Positions 4,879-6,027 of a stretch of DNA of 6,027 nucleotides are shown piece by piece. The notes beneath the pieces were generated by a model. The model was not told the origin of the DNA, ran no database searches, and saw only the letters and a list, made by a program, of their open reading frames with translations. Each line of letters starts with the position of its first letter. Position 1 is the first letter of the stretch. The position numbers and the translations under genes are program-made. The stretch covers positions 1 through 6,027 of the forward strand of contig JAHELM010000174.1 in NCBI GenBank assembly GCA_024644185.1. The letters run 5' to 3'. Source of the stretch: Rhodospirillales bacterium (GTDB lineage Bacteria; Pseudomonadota; Alphaproteobacteria; UBA8366; JADFVY01).

Positions 4879-6027
4879 ATGCGCACACAGGTCGGCATTG
4901 TCGGCGCCGGGCCGTCCGGCCTCTTGCTGTCGCATCTGCTGCATCGGCGGGGGATCGAATCCGTCATCGTCGAGAACCGCAGCCGCGACTATATCGAGGC
5001 GAGAATTCGTGCCGGGGTCATGGAAGACTGGGTGGCCCAGCTGCTGCGCGATATCGGCGTCGGCGCGCGAATGGACCGCGAGGGGCTGGTGCATGAGGGA
5101 CTGGAGATCAGCTTTGCCGGCAAGCGCCATCGCATCGATCTGAAAGCGCTGACCGGCGGCAAGACGATCATGGTCTATGGCCAGCAGGAGGTGGTGAAGG
5201 ATCTGGTTGCTGCCCGGCTGGCCGACGGTACCCCGATCCATTTCGAGGCCACCGACGTCGCCATCGCCGATATCGACAGCGACCGGCCGAAGATCGCTTT
5301 CACCGACGGCGCGGGTCGGAAGCAGGAAATTTCCTGCGACTTCGTCGGCGGCTGCGACGGATTTCACGGGATCTGCCGGCCGGCGATCCCGGCCGACCGC
5401 CTGAAACTGTTCGAGCGCGTCTACCCCTATGCGTGGCTGGGCGTCCTGGCGAAGGCGGTGCCATCGTCCGACGAGCTGATCTACTCCAACCATCCGAACG
5501 GCTTCGCGCTGCACAGCATGCGTTCGCCGGAACTGACCCGCCTTTACCTCCAGGTCGATCCCGACGACGATATCGCCGCCTGGCCGGATAGCCGGATCTG
5601 GGAGGAATTGCAGGTGCGGCTGACCCAGGACGGCGGCTGGCGGCTGAACGAAGGGCCGGTGCTGCAGAAGGGCATCACCCCGATGCGGAGCTTCGTCTGC
5701 GAGACAATGCGCCATGGAAGGCTGTTCCTGGCCGGCGATTCAGCGCATATCGTACCGCCCACCGGGGCCAAGGGGATGAATCTGGCGGCCGCCGACATCA
5801 AGGTGCTGGCCGAGGCCATCGCGGATTTTTACGAGACCGGCGGCATGGGGCTGCTGGATGGCTATGCCGCCACCTGTCTGCGCCGCGTCTGGAAGGCCGA
5901 GCGGTTTTCGTGGTGGATGACCTCCATGCTGCATCGGTCGCCGGTTGACGACGCCTTCGGCCAGCGCATACAGCAGGCCGAACTGGATTTCGTGACGAGT
6001 TCGCAGGCGGGGGCGCGGGCGCTGGCG
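4879..6027 (+). CDS. pobA: 4-hydroxybenzoate 3-monooxygenase (PobA), lacking only the C-terminal end
   Basis: A flavoprotein monooxygenase converting 4-hydroxybenzoate, O2 and NAD(P)H to protocatechuate in the cytoplasm, the entry to the beta-ketoadipate or 4,5-cleavage pathways. Here 383 codons are present against 394 in the Pseudomonas fluorescens enzyme, so about a dozen are cut off by the window edge. Visible features are the FAD-binding GAGPSG (9-14), RIRAGV with Arg44, VHEG with His72, the second FAD/NADPH motif CDGFHG (159-164), the substrate-binding set Tyr202, Ser213, Arg215 and Arg221 (Tyr201, Ser212, Arg214, Arg220 in P. fluorescens), and GDSAHIVPPTGAKGMNLA (286-303) with the FAD-binding Asp287 and Pro294. 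RRVWKAERFSWWMTSMLHR (335-353) is near-identical to known PobA. The second active-site tyrosine (Tyr385 equivalent) would fall three codons past the edge. The start, ATG 4879, gives an N-terminus matching the family. The cofactor-specificity helix (residues 33-36, NRSR) differs from P. fluorescens. Confidence 0.97.
   Translation, partial: MRTQVGIVGAGPSGLLLSHLLHRRGIESVIVENRSRDYIEARIRAGVMEDWVAQLLRDIGVGARMDREGLVHEGLEISFAGKRHRIDLKALTGGKTIMVYGQQEVVKDLVAARLADGTPIHFEATDVAIADIDSDRPKIAFTDGAGRKQEISCDFVGGCDGFHGICRPAIPADRLKLFERVYPYAWLGVLAKAVPSSDELIYSNHPNGFALHSMRSPELTRLYLQVDPDDDIAAWPDSRIWEELQVRLTQDGGWRLNEGPVLQKGITPMRSFVCETMRHGRLFLAGDSAHIVPPTGAKGMNLAAADIKVLAEAIADFYETGGMGLLDGYAATCLRRVWKAERFSWWMTSMLHRSPVDDAFGQRIQQAELDFVTSSQAGARALA

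Noticed and set aside
4801..5715. A 304-codon minus-strand frame opposite pobA
   Set aside because: The plus strand encodes PobA with all catalytic motifs; the opposite frame is a high-GC shadow.

Overview
The window is a compact aromatic-acid uptake and catabolism locus from a GC-rich proteobacterium. An alphaproteobacterium is most likely, judging from base composition, the tripartite TRAP transporter and the AraC-type pobR beside pobA; no taxonomic marker is present, so this is inference. Nearly all of the sequence is coding, and the longest non-coding stretch is the 181-nt pobR-pobA intergenic region.

Layout, left to right: (1) 1-267, minus strand, the first 89 codons of an indolepyruvate:ferredoxin oxidoreductase-like gene that runs off the left edge. 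(2) 281-700, minus, a hot-dog thioesterase of the 4-hydroxybenzoyl-CoA thioesterase type. (3) 744-2063, 2060-2578 and 2626-3663, all minus, the large membrane subunit (DctM), small membrane subunit (DctQ) and periplasmic binding protein (DctP) of a TRAP transporter. (4) 3735-4697, minus, an AraC/XylS-family regulator of PobR type. (5) 4698-4878, a divergent control region with a good sigma70-like promoter for the regulator and a nested inverted repeat just before pobA. (6) 4879-6027, plus strand, 4-hydroxybenzoate 3-monooxygenase (pobA), lacking only about its last dozen codons.

The six minus-strand genes lie head to tail with gaps of 71, 47, -4, 43 and 13 nt, so they could be one transcript: regulator, importer, thioesterase, oxidoreductase. 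A coherent reading is that the TRAP system imports an aromatic carboxylate, the oxidoreductase and/or other enzymes produce an aromatic acyl-CoA, the thioesterase releases a free acid such as 4-hydroxybenzoate, and PobA hydroxylates it to protocatechuate for ring cleavage. The individual families are well supported. The substrate of the transporter, the 2-oxoacid used by the oxidoreductase and the linkage into one pathway are inference.

No RNA genes, mobile elements, CRISPR arrays or convincing terminators were seen.
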